Shown here piece after piece: positions 44,279 through 56,911 of a stretch of DNA of 64,000 nucleotides. The position numbers and the translations under genes are program-made. Every line of letters begins with the position of its first letter. Position 1 is the stretch's first letter. This DNA comes from Lepidurus packardi (Eukaryota; Arthropoda; Branchiopoda; Notostraca; Triopsidae), in contig JAKZAN010000004.1 in NCBI GenBank assembly GCA_023053545.1, positions 2,976,001 through 3,040,000 of the forward strand, given 5' to 3'. The notes under the pieces are model-generated. The model did no database searches and had not been told where the DNA came from. It worked only from the letters and a program-made list of their open reading frames with translations.

Positions 44279-44715
44279 CTTACGGTTGTTCAAATCACGT
44301 TTAAAATACGTTTGAAATTACACGTTTTAACTAAAGCTAAAGGTGAAGCTTATGGATCCGTTGCAGAAGACCTCGTGTATGCTCACGCAGTTTGTTGGGT
44401 GTGTATGCTGTCTCTCAAATACCAGTTTTGGTGGTCATATATCCTATCCCACTTTTTGAAAAAGCTTTTTAGGAAACGTAGCCAAAGCCCCTAAAGGGCA
44501 ACACATTTCCTTATATGTGCTGCTTTTGTTCCCCCCTCAAAGCAAATATCCAAGGACTTCCAATTAGGGTTTCCTGTTATATTTGTCGTGTATTTTTGTT
44601 CAACTTGTAACATTCAACATGTAATCGTGCCTTCGAGGACAATTGATTTCCTTCAAAAGAAAAGAGGAAAGTAAACTTAAAAAAATAAATAAAAAAAAAT
44701 AATGTTTTTGATTAC

Positions 44716-46195
44716 TCAAATTTCTTCTTCGCTCGTCTCTTCCATGACAGCATGGAGTTGATCAGCAGAAATTACCCTGCTATTAGCATTCCTACGAGCA
44801 TTACTATGAGTGGAAGGACTTCCGTCTCCATTTTCCAGATGATCCAAATCAATTTTCTGGTATGGAATGCTCGAACGAACTTCTTGGAAGTGAACGGCGA
44901 GATGTTTGACTCGGCAAGCAACCAAACCCATGATGCCCAGCAAGACGGCCAACCCTAAGGCGAAATGCCAGCTGAAAATGACCATCACGATCATCATTTG
45001 TGCATGATCTTCTTGGTTCCACTCGGACATGCCAGGAAGTGGGTATAGAATGAATCCCACTTGATAAAACCATGTTCCTTGGATGAAGGTAAAATACGCC
45101 CGGGCTAGGGCGGGTACTGCGTTGGATTTAAACCGCATTTCAGCTAAGATCGATGCGAAACAACCCACTATGATGTATAAGAGCAGGGTGTGGAGCTAAA
45201 GGATTGCATTTTTTAATTTTGTGAATTTAACTTGAATTTTTTCGGATTTGTTAGAATTTTGATCGAACGTACTAGGACGTCCATATGAGTACGACCGTGC
45301 AAATGGTTCGCGAATAAGAGCCCTTCGATGGCAAAAGCTAAGGCCCCGGTGACGTAATCAAGACCTGCTGGTATGTTGAAGTTGTAGAAGTACAGAACAT
45401 CCATTAAGCCACTGAAACCGAAGAAAAAGAACATGGAGATATGTTGAGCGTTGCCCCATTCTGTCCAGTGCCCGCCTTTAATCCCAGTTGCAGTCTCACC
45501 TAGGCGGATGTAAGTTGGTTTTTAGTTGAAACTCGTAATTTTCTCATTCTTTCAGGAGTATTTTTTAAAGCTTTCAAGTAGCAAATTTGACTTCAAATAT
45601 TTAAATTTGAATAAAATATGGGAATTTGAAACTTGAGTTATTCGAACTCTTGGTAAAGATTCGAAAATTATAATCGATGCCAGTCTAATAGAAACTTTCA
45701 GAACTGGAAGTCGAAATTTCACTTTGAGAATCGCAAAATGCAATGCAAAAAACGCAAATGCAATCGAAATGCAAAAATAAGCGCTTATACTTGAAAACTT
45801 GATTTCATTCTTTCCAAGCGTGAACTTTCCTAATCCAAACTTAAAATGTAGCATGAGTAAAAGAAATTTAAAAAAATATTTTTTTTTCTGTTACCTGTAA
45901 TGCCTGTGCAAACCATGATTATTTTCACTAATCCTTCGATGGGTAATCTTTGGGTACACGGGCAAGGGAAAGATGAGTTACTGCGGTACACATTGTTGGC
46001 TGAACGAAAGTACTGGGAACGATAATACCTGAAACCAACAGAAACGTATGAACAACAAAGAAAACAAACCATGAAAAAAAAGTGTTTTTTGTAATCCATT
46101 TTGAAAGCTTACTTATAAAAAATGGACCACATCCACCATAAGCCGAAAGCGATGAAAAAAGTACCGGGCAGAACATGACCCATTAACGTCCCCAT
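44716..46195 (-). CDS. TMEM45/DUF716 membrane protein, copy A
   Basis: Four exons (46195-46113, 46028-45895, 45499-45273, 45195-44716) encode 307 residues. Starts MGTLMGHVLPGTFFIAFGLW, the family opening. About seven hydrophobic segments follow with the DUF716 landmarks QHISMFFFFGFSGLMDVL, LLFANHLHGRTHMDV (an invariant NHxHGR/K motif) and TWFYQVGFILYP. The cytosolic tail is long, polar and acidic at the end (MEETSEEEI). TMEM45 proteins are poorly understood membrane proteins. Copy A is the most vertebrate-like of the cluster and has the longest tail, so it may be the founder. Confidence 0.88.
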
Positions 46196-46540
46196 GTCAC
46201 AAATTTAGTTTACTAGATTGCAATAAATACCATTAGCACTTTTATTTTCGAGTCATTACTCAAAATCGCCGAGCGAGAGTGTCGCTTTCTCACGTAAAAT
46301 TCAATCTTATCTTCTATACCGTCGCACCGATAAATCTTTTCCATGACAACCAATGGATGTTTGAACGTTTTGTAGTCAAAGTCCATTTCCTGCCCTCTAA
46401 AGTTCAAATATGGGTATTATCAATAATTTTCAAATGTGCCAATACGTTTCGAGTTTGTCACCCATTGCTTGTATTTATAGTTAAAATCACCTAAAATCAA
46501 CGGAAGCTAGCCCCCCCAAAACAAAACGTAGAGAAAGTTT

Positions 46541-47983
46541 TCAAGGGTGTTTGCAAAGTTTAGAATCCGAATCATTGGAATCGTCGTAAGAAGTTACGAG
46601 TCCAGGGTCAAGTAATTGCAAATCCGCGGATTTGCTCATCGTTTTAACAAGGTTTTGCACCCGCTTATGGGCAAACAGCGTGGTCATCAGCAAAATCGTG
46701 AAAGCAATCGCGTAATCCATGAGATACAACGCGGTGACCATCATGAGACTTTCATGTTCGCTGTCGAGCGTCATGATTCCAGAGAGCGGGTACAGAATCA
46801 GCGAAAGATGGATCATCCACATGCCAGAGATCATGATCGCAGTGGACCGGATCAACGCAGGAATAGGAGTCGCTGGTAACGCGATCTCGGCCAGCGTTGC
46901 CAAAACGGCGGTGATTTGAACCGGTTCAAGGAATCCATGTACCTTTTTTAAAATTGAGGAAAAAGTAGAAGAGGAAAAGGAAACTAGTAAAATTTCTTTT
47001 AAAAAAGGAAACACTTGTGTGTTTTTTAATTAAACGATTTTTTTACCGTGTTTTCCAAAGCTTCCTTGCCGTGCATGTGATTTGCCAAGATGATGTAATT
47101 AGCCCAGAAAGATAAGGCTAAGGCCATATGGTCCAGATGGCGCGGCACTACAGACGGACGGTAATGGGTGGTGACGTCAACGATTCCGCTCAAGATCCAA
47201 AACACGTATACCATACTGTGCTGCGCCCCTTGGCTGCGCATTTCACCATAAAAATAGAAACTCGAAATGACTTCGGCTAAAGGAGAAAAATAGTGACTTT
47301 AAAAAATTAGTCTTTTTAATTTAAATTTTTTAGCATTTCACATTTTTTACTAATATTAATAGTTTAATAAGTCTTTGAACGTTATTTCCATTTTCGTTCG
47401 TTCCAAATCATTATTTTTAATTATTATTATTAATTCCTTTATCAGATTTTTAAAATTAATTAAGTTTACTGATCTTTTAGTTTTGGATATTCTTTGGGAA
47501 TTATTAAGAAACATAATGTGTTTGCGAAGTTTGTGACAGTTAAAATGGATGTGTGTTGTATTCTAACCGAAATGTGGAATTAATAGGTAATTAAGCGCGT
47601 TTTTGTGGTTTTCTTACTCATTGTGCCAGCGAATCCTAAGAAAAGCTTTGCGTAGCCTTCAATGGGTCGAGTAGGACAGCAAGGGCTTGTAAAGGAAGCA
47701 GTATTGCGGTACCGATAATAACCATTTTGTACCAGTTTGGATAAAAAGTACCTAGTTTTAATGATGATAATTAAGTCATCTTTTGAAAGCAATTTAGGAA
47801 GGTTTTCGTTGGAATACCTGCGAGCAATACTGTAGGACCACCATAGCGCCACGAAAAATGCTGAAGTACCAGCAAAAGTGTGTCCTGTGCGAATTGGGAT
47901 AAGTGGAATCTTGAACTGAACTTCCTTTTTTTATATAAAAGAGTTTGTACGAAAAGCTTACCTAAGAGTTCTACTCGCACCAT
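46541..47983 (-). CDS. TMEM45/DUF716 membrane protein, copy B
   Basis: Five exons (47983-47962, 47920-47818, 47751-47618, 47276-47047, 46942-46541) in consistent phase, 296 residues. The first coding exon is tiny (22 nt) and the second supplies the GHTFAGTSAFFVALWWSYS segment. Landmarks: QHSMVYVFWILSGIVDV, ANHMHGKEALENT, MWMIHLSLILYPLSGIM. The N-terminus differs from the MGxxxGH start of the other copies, so the start is the least certain part. The same exon architecture (phase 2, 1, 0 junctions) as copies A, C and D shows common descent. Confidence 0.82.
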
Positions 47984-47989
47984 AGTTCC

Positions 47990-50490
47990 GTTTGAGAAGA
48001 AATCTTGCACTGATTCCAACTGTCTAGTTTCGTTCAGGGGAATACGCTAGTAGAATCGTTTCGTTTCTCAGTACTTGCCAGGTGTTTGCACCACTTATTG
48101 AATTGTTTCATTTGTTGTCGAATGGAAATTCTTTTATGATAGCTTCCCTTTTTCCTATGTAATTGCACAGTCTTGGGAGATACATGACAACGGCTTTACA
48201 TTTTACGGTTAAGACAATTTAGGGTAGGGTTCTGTTTGCCGACTCATGACGTAAGGTGGATATAGTGATGTAATGGGCTGTATATGTGTGAAGCATTTAT
48301 CAAATGAAAATGAGTTGTGAAGGTGCTTTTGTAAAAGGTCTTTTCGTAATCGTCTCTATGATACTAAGTACGGATAATTAAACATAGGTATTAATTACAA
48401 TGCAAGGATCAGAGAAGCTCATGACGTCACAAGGTAATGTTATTTGATGATAGTTTTCTGATTCTTTGGGGCAAAAAAGGCGGAAATGAGAAAAAGCGAA
48501 GAAATTTATTTTCCGAAATTGTATTTTTATGTCTGTGGAAATTTCTTTGGAATTATCCAAGTTGTCCTTGAACCGTTATGAAGTTAAACTTGAATACTGC
48601 GTGCGTAAGATTGTTATCTAAAGCGGAAGTTCGTAACTAGTGAAAAAAAAACAGGAAGGAAACAATTCGTGTCATGTGTAATAACTGAAGTATGCCAGCA
48701 GTAAATTGTATATTCATTTGTTTGTTTGTATGGCATGTTTTTTTGTTTCGCCCTAGAGATAATAAGGAATTGACACGCTCACCTTTACAATTGAGAACGA
48801 TGTAGGTCAGACAGTTTATTGGTAGGCAGAATTATGTGAGTCCTTTTGCCCATGACTACGAAACTAAGAGTAAGCTGCGTAGGTTTAGCTGTAATCATGT
48901 TTTTAATTGTAACACTAACTCAATATTTTTATTGGAATTTTTAAAAACTTCTGTAGGGTTGCCTTCAAGTTCCGTATTTTTTTATTTAATTTTTTTTAAT
49001 AATAATAACCGGCATAGCCAACACCCTTTTGCAAGTCTAGTTATTGGTCATATGATTTTGCATAACATTACTAGAGGCCAAATTACTAGGGGGGGAGGAA
49101 GGGAGGGAAGGGTAGAAGGTAGAGAAAGGGAGGGTGAGTTGAAAAAAAAAATTGCTATTAAGTAAATCTCGGTGGTTGAGAGGCATGCCTGAAAGCTAGC
49201 ATCAATTCTCGGACTGCTGAGAAGAGCTTCGGGTTCGTCAAAAATTGTCCGAGTTAAAATGTAGACCCAATCGGCAATGATGTCTGATTAGTTGAACTCT
49301 TTCTTTATTAAGCAAGTGGCAGTGTATCAGAATGTGGTGAAGGTCTTGGATAGGGTAATCTGGGCAAGGGCAGCGATTGGAAGTCGTCTTCTTCAGCCTA
49401 TACAGGTAGCTAAGAGTGGGGAAATTGCGTGGAGCAGACTTGGATTATGCAGCTGGTTACGCTTTTTGGGAGTTTTAAACTGCAGTTGGGTTTCCCGTCT
49501 GGTACTATTCCTAGATGTAGTAGGTGGTGGGCTGAGAGAAAGTTTTTTCCTGTCTTTGTTCGATTATTCATGTAAAGCTTCTCTAATGAAGAGCTACTAT
49601 GCCTCTTTAGGAGGTGGTGGTGGTCACCCAGTTTGTCCTTTAGGAAATTTAATAGACATGAGCTGCATGTCGTATATCTCTGAGGCATTCCGTAGTTTTC
49701 GCGAGATTCAAAAGGTTGACGGGATGACGAAAAACGGTGTGCCTGCTCTTTCGCTAGAAGATACAGTGGCATTATGCCAGTTTCAGTTGCCAGAGTAGAA
49801 GTTCCGTATTATATTGTGTATTGTGGTATCAAAAATGTTTAATTGTACGCAATATTCTATTGGCGTAAAAGTATCACAAGACTTATTTGTATAAGATTAC
49901 CAAGATTTTTTTTTGTTTATATATCGTGTTGCCGTGCATTGGAAACCCATGACTCGATCCGTTTTATAGCACTTTAAACGTTGGTTGGACTGTGCCCGAC
50001 TATAGACAATTCGTTGGACAGTGACGGATTAATAAAATCTGTACACTCGTATGACCCTGTGTGAAATCGGCGAGATTAGATGAAATAGTATTCGCAGTTT
50101 TTCCGTACTTTTCCAAATTTTTACTATAAAAACCCTTTGTTTCGAATGTCAACTTTACTTATACTCATAATTGCATCAACAGATTTTGTCAACACATGAA
50201 CTATAGTAAATTTGAGTGAAACGTACACGTACCAGTACAAGCTTTTGTCTAATGTACAAAAGCCTCCACATGCACCGAATCTGTACTAGCGTTGTTGCAG
50301 TTTCTTCCACTAGATGTGCTTTAAGTCGCGCATTTTATTTTATTATCTTTATTTTTCGTAAAGAAAATGGTTAACAATCATTCCGCTGTCGTAACCAAGG
50401 TCAAGAGCTCGTGGAAAAGGGCGGTCCTGGTCTTGAAAAGCTATATACATTATAATGCTTTCAGTAACGTACTGTACAGTGTGCGTATAA
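47990..50490. other. Intergenic region between TMEM45 copies B and C
   Basis: About 2.5 kb with no supported gene. A 168-codon open frame at 49292-49798 has no protein-like signature and no splice context. A polypurine run (GGGGGGAGGAAGGGAGGGAA and onward) lies at 49089-49137. Confidence 0.45.
49089..49137. repeat. G-rich polypurine tract
   Basis: Nearly pure A/G on the plus strand with seven or more GGG runs, a sequence able to form quadruplex or triplex structures. It is surrounded by ordinary AT-rich DNA. Confidence 0.6.
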
Positions 50491-50494
50491 TGCT

Positions 50495-51556
50495 TTAGTG
50501 GAATTTCGTTTCAGACTCAAATTCGCTACACGTTTCATCTATGCAATCTAACTGGGAGAGGTTAGGATTCATTCCAAGGCATCTAACCTCGTTTCGTACG
50601 CGACGTTCCGCAATGAACATTAAGGCGTACAAGTACAGAATGGCCCCCACATAGTGTGCAGTATAAACGCTTGACACCAATCCCAAGTCGTTGTGGTCAT
50701 TGTCATCGTAGAGAACGATTCCCGAGGGTGGGAATAGGATAAATGCTACCTGGATCAACCAAGTTCCTCCAATGAAGGTAGTCACGCCACGAATTAGCGC
50801 AGGCAGTACGGATTTGTTGCAAAAAATCTCGAAAAGAAGTGCAATGGCTGTAGCTAGATCTAACGGCAGAAACAGACCGTGCACCTGGAGAGAAATTCAA
50901 GTCTGATAGGCGAATTGTTGCGAACATTTATAAGGTACCAACCGTGTTCTCAAGAATGCCTTTTCCATGCATGTGATTGGCGAAAGTCCAAAACTTCATG
51001 TAAAAAGTCAAAGCTAGGGCCGCATGGTCCAAATGTCTCGGTATCACTTGTGGATAGTAGCGCTTTAACAGATCTGTCACCCCACTCAAAATGAAAAACA
51101 CGTCAATCATGATGTGTTGGAAAGACCATGCTGGTATAAGTCCTGGCCCGATTCCCAAAGTGGTGACGACTCCCGCTGAAAATATTCAGATAGTTTTCGT
51201 ATTAGAATTTATTTAAATTCGACGGAAAGTAATTAGCTTTATTTACCTAAACCTGCTATGAACGCAATAACTATTTTCAGCCAAGCTTCTACCGGAGTTT
51301 GAGTTGAGAAATATGGGAAGGGGTACGTGGCAGTATTCCGGTACTTGTAGTTAGGGTGCTGTAGATGTTTACATAGAAAGTACCTATGAAGGTTTTTAGA
51401 GAAGAAATCGTCGAGATATTTGAGCTCGGATTACGTGATCCTATGCACGCAAGCTAAGAATCCTGAAACATACCTTCTTAAAGCAGAGTACATCCACCAC
51501 GTACCAAGGAACATCACTACCATTCCGTACTGAACGTGTCCTTTAAAGTCGCCCAT
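50495..51556 (-). CDS. TMEM45/DUF716 membrane protein, copy C
   Basis: Four exons (51556-51474, 51383-51247, 51176-50944, 50884-50495), 280 residues, all phases matching copy D exactly in exon length (83, 137, 233, 390 nt). Starts MGDFKGHVQYGMVVMFLGTW; landmarks QHIMIDVFFILSGVTDLL, ANHMHGKGILENT, TWLIQVAFILFPPSGIV; the tail ends ETCSEFESETKFH. It appears intact and functional. Copies C, D, E and F form a recently expanded subgroup of the cluster. Confidence 0.9.
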
Positions 51557-52570
51557 AATCTCTCTTCAAGTCGCACTCTCTGTGACTGCGTTTATTAACA
51601 GTGAGCGAGGCCGATTTCAAGGAACTGAACGCACTTCAACGAAAATAACGTACTATATAGAGTTGAGTCGGAGACGCAAGTGAAGAGCTCGAAATTAAGA
51701 TAAAATGTGTAAAGGAAACAATATTATTTTAGGACCTTTCTATTTTTCGCTTGTGTGTTCCTTTCTTTTATTACTCGTGTCACTTTCGCAGGTATAAAGT
51801 ACTACGTATACGGTATTAAATCAAGGAATAAGGAAGTTTTATGCTCATTGTATTGTTATCCCATCTGTAAGTAAATCACTTTTGTGCTAAACGCAAAGAA
51901 AGGGATTCCAGCTATTTCTTGTCGACTGAGTTCTCCAACCTTGAAAAGGTCTGGAGGACACTAAAAAAAATCACTTCAAAAAAAGGTTAAGAGGCCAAAG
52001 AAACTACCTGGCAGTTTTTATGACCTTTCAAAACGACTTTTTCAACACTGAGTGCCTATGTGCAATAGCTGGCGCAGAAAAGTATGGTTGATTGTCTTGG
52101 AAAGTTTTACCATATCCAAGCACATTCTTCTATAATACACGGGTCAGTCATACTTGGGACCGTAGGCTATTATGAAGAGAGAGCCTATAGGCATAAACGA
52201 ATCTGCTCATACCTATAATGAAAGATTTGTTCGGACAAATTTGATTTTCTGAAGCTTCACCATGGCTAAGATCGACGAACAGGAAAACTATTACCGATTG
52301 GTTTTTAGCAATCAATGACCTATCGTCGTCAAGATGACCTGTGTGTATTACAGGAACTGACAGGGGCGTCGCGAGGGGGTTTCCATTGGGAGGGGGTGGA
52401 GACCTTAGTTTTACCGACTGTAGTTGACGATTTTACCGACTGTATTATAGTATTTTCTATCGACTCGGTAAAATTTGGGTCGCCGTCGGTAGAATTCGGA
52501 AAACGAAATAAAACTTTATGTTCATTTTCCGAATTTTACTGACGGCGACCCAAAGAAAACACAGTATAGA

Positions 52571-53456
52571 GGTTTACACAGTATGGTAACAGGGGTATCC
52601 TTCCAATGTTAAGGTTTTCTGACAAATCTCTCGGTCCTAAGAGGATGTGAGGGTACGAAGGCTTATATGGGGGATGGATTCCCAGACTGTGCCCATGTAC
52701 CCCCATGTAGGCATTCCTAATCTACTAGAAAAAGGGTTCCAGAAGAGAACAAAGCATTCGCAAAACGGGGAACTGGTGACCTTTTTCTCGGGCACTCTAG
52801 GGAGTTTTGGGCTGACGCAGGGTCCTACCGGCAACGCGCGCATTTGAAAGTGTTTTTGGAAAAATGCCTATGCTATTTTTTGGTAATAAGTATTAGTTCG
52901 AGTTAGGATTTACTATACACTTAGAGAAGAAAATGTAGCTGTAGCAGAAAGAGCCGTAGTTAAACGTGTTAAGAAAAATACTAAACTTGCAAAAGTTAGT
53001 AACATTTAGGAATAGTTGTAAAGTACCAATGTAATGGATAACTCGTATATAGACATAGATAGTCATAACAACACATATAGACATTAATATACATGGGTAT
53101 TTTATAGTATATGGGGTTAAACCTGTATACTATAAAACACCTATGTATGGGTTGCAAAATAGACTGCCTCCTCGTGGTGCAACCTGGGTAACGCGAAATA
53201 GTCTAGAATGTGTATACATGTTGTTCTATGACCTAGTTAATTCACCTTTTATTTTAAGCTCACATAGTTTAAAGCAATAGATTTAAATTACTCGCTTTGT
53301 AAACCGCCGTGACGTTTTTTGAACTGCACTGGGAGGTTTGCGAATGTACCCTTTCATTTTCTGGCCTTTTAGCTGAATTTTACTCTTGGGGAACGAGAAG
53401 GTCGTCAGAAAACCTTAACATTGGAAGAGTACCCCTGTTACCATACTGTGTAAACC
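52571..53456. mobile_element. Nested TIR element with 10-bp target duplication
   Basis: Inverted repeats of about 54 bp begin GGTTTACACAGTATGGTAAC on the left and mirror it on the right (53403-53456). The 10-bp direct repeat ACAGTATAGA flanks it precisely (52561-52570 and 53457-53466). The 886-bp interior has no transposase frame. Length of the duplication and long TIRs are Mutator-like, but the superfamily is not proven. Confidence 0.8.
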
Positions 53457-53487
53457 ACAGTATAGAGGTTTACACTATACTGTGGAC

Positions 53488-54326
53488 CAGGCCCGTACCC
53501 AGGATTTTTTTTCGGGGGGGGGGGTTTTAACCCGAGAACTTGAAATCCTATTTTTTTTCGTATACCATCTTAATCTATCAAGTTTTCCATATAGAATGTA
53601 GAGAGTTAGACGATAACTATATACACATAAAGTTAATTTTCACATTCAAACTAGCGAGAGTTTTTTTGTCGACGTTTAGCCTGCCACTGTGACGTTGGTT
53701 CATGATACACCTTACGGAGGTAATATCCGGTTGGTTTCCACCTTTACTGCCTTAGGTAGGAAGTAAGATTTGATGTCTACTTTGCGCTTCATAACTCAAC
53801 CTGTGAAATGATCACAGACCTAAACTGAGGTAACGAATCGAGAAACTAGCTAATACGACCTAACACGCTAAGCTTGTTGTCTGGGAAGTCTCAGATATGA
53901 AACTGAGCTAGCTTGACTTCGACCACGTTTAAAAACTCCCGTGTTTTCCTTTCCACTCCTTTCTGCAAGACAGGAAGGGGATAACACGGGGGAAAGAAAA
54001 AGTTACAAAAATGTTACTTGTGGGGGAGAAACAGCGAAGGCCCGAAGGAACGCAACGCAAAAAGAACATATGAAGGTTTCTCCAGCTCGCCTTCCTTTGC
54101 ACAGCTTTCCGGTAAGGAAAGGGCAAAGGGGGATACGAAAAAGGAGAAAAGTTATCGCGTTGTTCGAGCTTCAAAACAGTCAAACAAAACCAAAGCTCCA
54201 TTCGAAATAAACTTCTCAAGTACCATATGCTAGAAAAACGTATATTTTTCATTTGCGGAAACATTTCGGGGGGGGGGGGGGGGGGGGGTTAAACCCCCCG
54301 AACCCCCCCCCCTGGGTACGGGCCTG
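53488..54326. mobile_element. Nested non-autonomous hAT element
   Basis: Termini CAGGCCCGTACCCAGG and CCTGGGTACGGGCCTG are perfect inverted repeats and are flanked by identical 8-bp duplications CTGTGGAC (53480-53487 and 54327-54334), diagnostic of hAT. Long G and C runs lie just inside each end. It carries no transposase over 839 bp. Confidence 0.9.
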
Positions 54327-54613
54327 CTGTGGACATTAACAACAGACCTCACAAGGAGTAGCTTCTACGAGATTCACTTTATCTATTGTAGCATTTGAAA
54401 ATTTTATTTTCATTTTCTGAATTTTACCAACGGCGACCCAAATTTTACCGAATCGATTTTTGGCCAGTTATTGGGGAGGGGGGGGGGGGGGGGGGGGGGG
54501 CACCCCCCCAACCCCCCCTCTCTCGCGACGCCCCTGGGCCCAGAATACTTCTGAGCAAGGGCCATAGCAGTGTATCATGGTATTTTGAACCCGATTATGA
54601 TTTGTATAACCTA

Positions 54614-54998
54614 GGGTGCGTTCCAATTGGCGGCTCAACCCGGGTTGAAGTGGGTTTTCAACCCGGGTTCCAGAACTCGCCTGTTTCAATTAGCCAAACT
54701 CGGGTTCAAAACGGAGTTTGGGGAAGGGTTGTTCGACTCCACTTTGGATCAGGGTTGAACACAGCAGAAGCGAGTTGGGGGACGTTTCGCGTCTGGGTGC
54801 TAGGTGGAGTCGTGGTTCCATGTAAACAAAACAAAGCTTCATTGATTCAAACTAAGATTCATTGTCTCTGATTACAAGTTATATCGATTCCAACCATAAC
54901 CCGATTGAATAGTACATGTGCCTATTGGGACGCGGGTTTACTCAGCCCGAGTCCGGAAAACTCAACTCCCTAGTCGAGTTCGCAATTGGAACGCACCC
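54614..54998. mobile_element. Foldback MITE with GGGTGCGTTCC termini
   Basis: Left end GGGTGCGTTCCAATTGG and right end CAATTGGAACGCACCC are inverted repeats flanked by CTA on both sides. The interior holds further self-complementary CCCGGGTTGAA/TTCAACCCGGG blocks, so the 385-bp element can fold on itself. No protein. A 3-bp target duplication is compatible with the Harbinger group, but CTA is not the canonical TWA. Confidence 0.7.
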
Positions 54999-55133
54999 CT
55001 AAAGTAACACCCATACGCTTGTGTAACGAGTTCAGACATCGTAAGGGCAGGAAAACTGTTATGGGATTGACTGAACATCACAAACAAAATCCAAAAAAAG
55101 CGAGATGTTTGAATTTGAAGGCTATGAGTTGAG

Positions 55134-56491
55134 CTAGGGGTTCGAAACTCAGTTTCCAGGTGTACGAATGCTACAAAAAATTGTGTAACCCTGACAAATT
55201 ACGGAGTTACAAGGGCTACAAATAGGCTATAATGTTACAAACCACGGTTACAAAATATAAAGTTTCAAAGCTACACATATTATAAATAGCTACATTATAA
55301 AATTAGAATCTCGCTTACATAACAACAATATACGTTGTAGATTTCGATACTTGTTAAAAATAAAATCTGTGAAGCATAATTGCAAGTACATACTGGAAAA
55401 ATGGGTCCCTAAAGTAGGTTAATTTTTTCTATCTAAAATCGGTAGTTGCCACTAAAAAAGCTGTGCCTCTAAAGATGTTTTGTTCCTTCTAAATGATGGG
55501 CATTCTTCACTTAAAACCGGTGGGTGTTTCCCGAAGTCGGAAAGCATCCCCCAGTTATTCGCAAGGCATTCTAAATTTTGGCAACCTTTCACAAAACACA
55601 GTAACCAATTCCTTAAATCAGTAGCAAATTCCCCCATAATTTGACACTCATATTTTCCAAATTTCAGTATGCCCGAGGTTTGCCTTTGTACGTTTGCCTC
55701 GAGGTTTGCCTTTTGCCTTAGTTGACTTTGTACGACTTCAATACGTTTCCCGCTTCCCACTCTAATGTTTCTGACTTCGAACGTTTGTTTCCGACTAACT
55801 GACTCCCAGCGTGATATCGACAGGATGACCCGACTCTACTACGTCTCTACGTGGTAGTCTAGATGCAACCGAACAGACAGACGCACAAGTGTGCAGACTT
55901 TTTATCTTGGTTTTGTTTGTGAATTGTTTTAATCTTTGCTGAAACTTTGTAATGATGGGAAAACAACGTGATTCCTTATATGTGCAAACTTAACGAGTGT
56001 TGAAGTCTCCTGAGTTTCACTAATGTAAAATGCATTGTCATATGCATATGGCTAATGTTCGCATAGGAACATCTTAAATAGGAATATCTTGTAATTGTAA
56101 GTACGTTTGAAATTAGTGCAAGTTTAACTTGCAATTTGTGGCGTATTGTCATTGAAACAGGCATGGTTTGGATGACGAACCGCGATTCACCCCATTCGCG
56201 ATTGACCCAAGGAAATACTCTACAATTTGCAGATTCCTGGGTTACTGTTTAGCATGTGGGGAGTAAAATGAACAAGGGCCGAAGGGAAGGCTACTGGGTT
56301 ACAAAACTATAAAATATGGTTACAAAATTAGAAAGTACGGTAATAAAGGTACAAACAACGGTTACAAAGCTACAATCTATGTAATTGTTAAGTTATTCAG
56401 TCACAAGTGAAGTTACACGTGCTACAAAGAGATACAATTGTAACCGACTTTGCAGGGTGTACGAGGCTACAGTCAAGTTTCGAACCCCCCG
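55134..56491. mobile_element. 1.36-kb non-autonomous element with 8-bp duplication
   Basis: Termini CTAGGGGTTCGAAACTC and, reversed, CGGGGGGTTCGAAACTT share GGGGTTCGAAACT; identical 8-bp GAGTTGAG copies flank them (55126-55133 and 56492-56499). Both subterminal regions are packed with short GTTACAAAGCTAC-like units. No transposase frame was seen. The 8-bp duplication points to hAT, although the terminus is unusual. Confidence 0.7.
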
Positions 56492-56844
56492 GAGTTGAGT
56501 AAAGCGATGTTACAGACAACATGTGATCGCTAAGACAAACGCTTGGTAAGACGTGTAGGATACTTGAGTATAAAGCGTGGTAAAAACCATTCTCTGTGAA
56601 AATAACACAAATGGTTATTCGTCTCTTGTGTTAATACTTACACGTCTAACGCATGAAAATTGGATTATGCCTGTCTATTCCATTGGTCTCAGGTGAGCAA
56701 AGGTTATCACTTCTTCCCATCCTGTCTTTGAGTGCAGACCTCTAGTGAGATAAGTTGGTCATAGGTATACATTTTGCTGCTGTGTTATCAGGATACAGAG
56801 ATTTGATATCAGTGCCATCTTGTGTCCACAAATGGTCAACTACT

Positions 56845-56862
56845 TATATATATATATATATA
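56845..56862. repeat. (TA)n microsatellite
   Basis: Nine uninterrupted TA units just downstream of TMEM45 copy D. Confidence 0.9.
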
Positions 56863-56911
56863 ATAAGTATGGTACATAATAAAGGGAAAGGAAAACTGTA
56901 TGTATGGATAA

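Larger units (their letters stand above)
52361..54536. mobile_element. Outer DNA transposon containing two nested insertions
   Basis: Terminal inverted repeats CAGGGGCGTCGCGAG on the left (52361) and CTCGCGACGCCCCTG on the right (ending 54536) are perfect for 15 bp. Subterminal copies of a second inverted motif (ACGGCGACCCAAA with ATTTTAC/GAATTTTAC) lie at about 52485, 52530 and 54420, and G-runs flank both ends. Two other elements (52571-53456 and 53488-54326) sit inside; without them it would be about 450 bp. Flanking 8-mers GGAACTGA and GGCCCAGA match at only 5 of 8 positions. CAGGGG termini suggest hAT. Confidence 0.75.

Noticed and set aside
49292-49798. 168-codon open frame on the plus strand between TMEM45 copies B and C
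   Set aside because: No domain, signal peptide or splice context; composition is not protein-like, and an equally long frame exists on the other strand.
54395-54871. 158-codon open frame with a Gly/Pro run
   Set aside because: It crosses the G and C homopolymers and termini of two transposons, so it is a by-product of low-complexity sequence.
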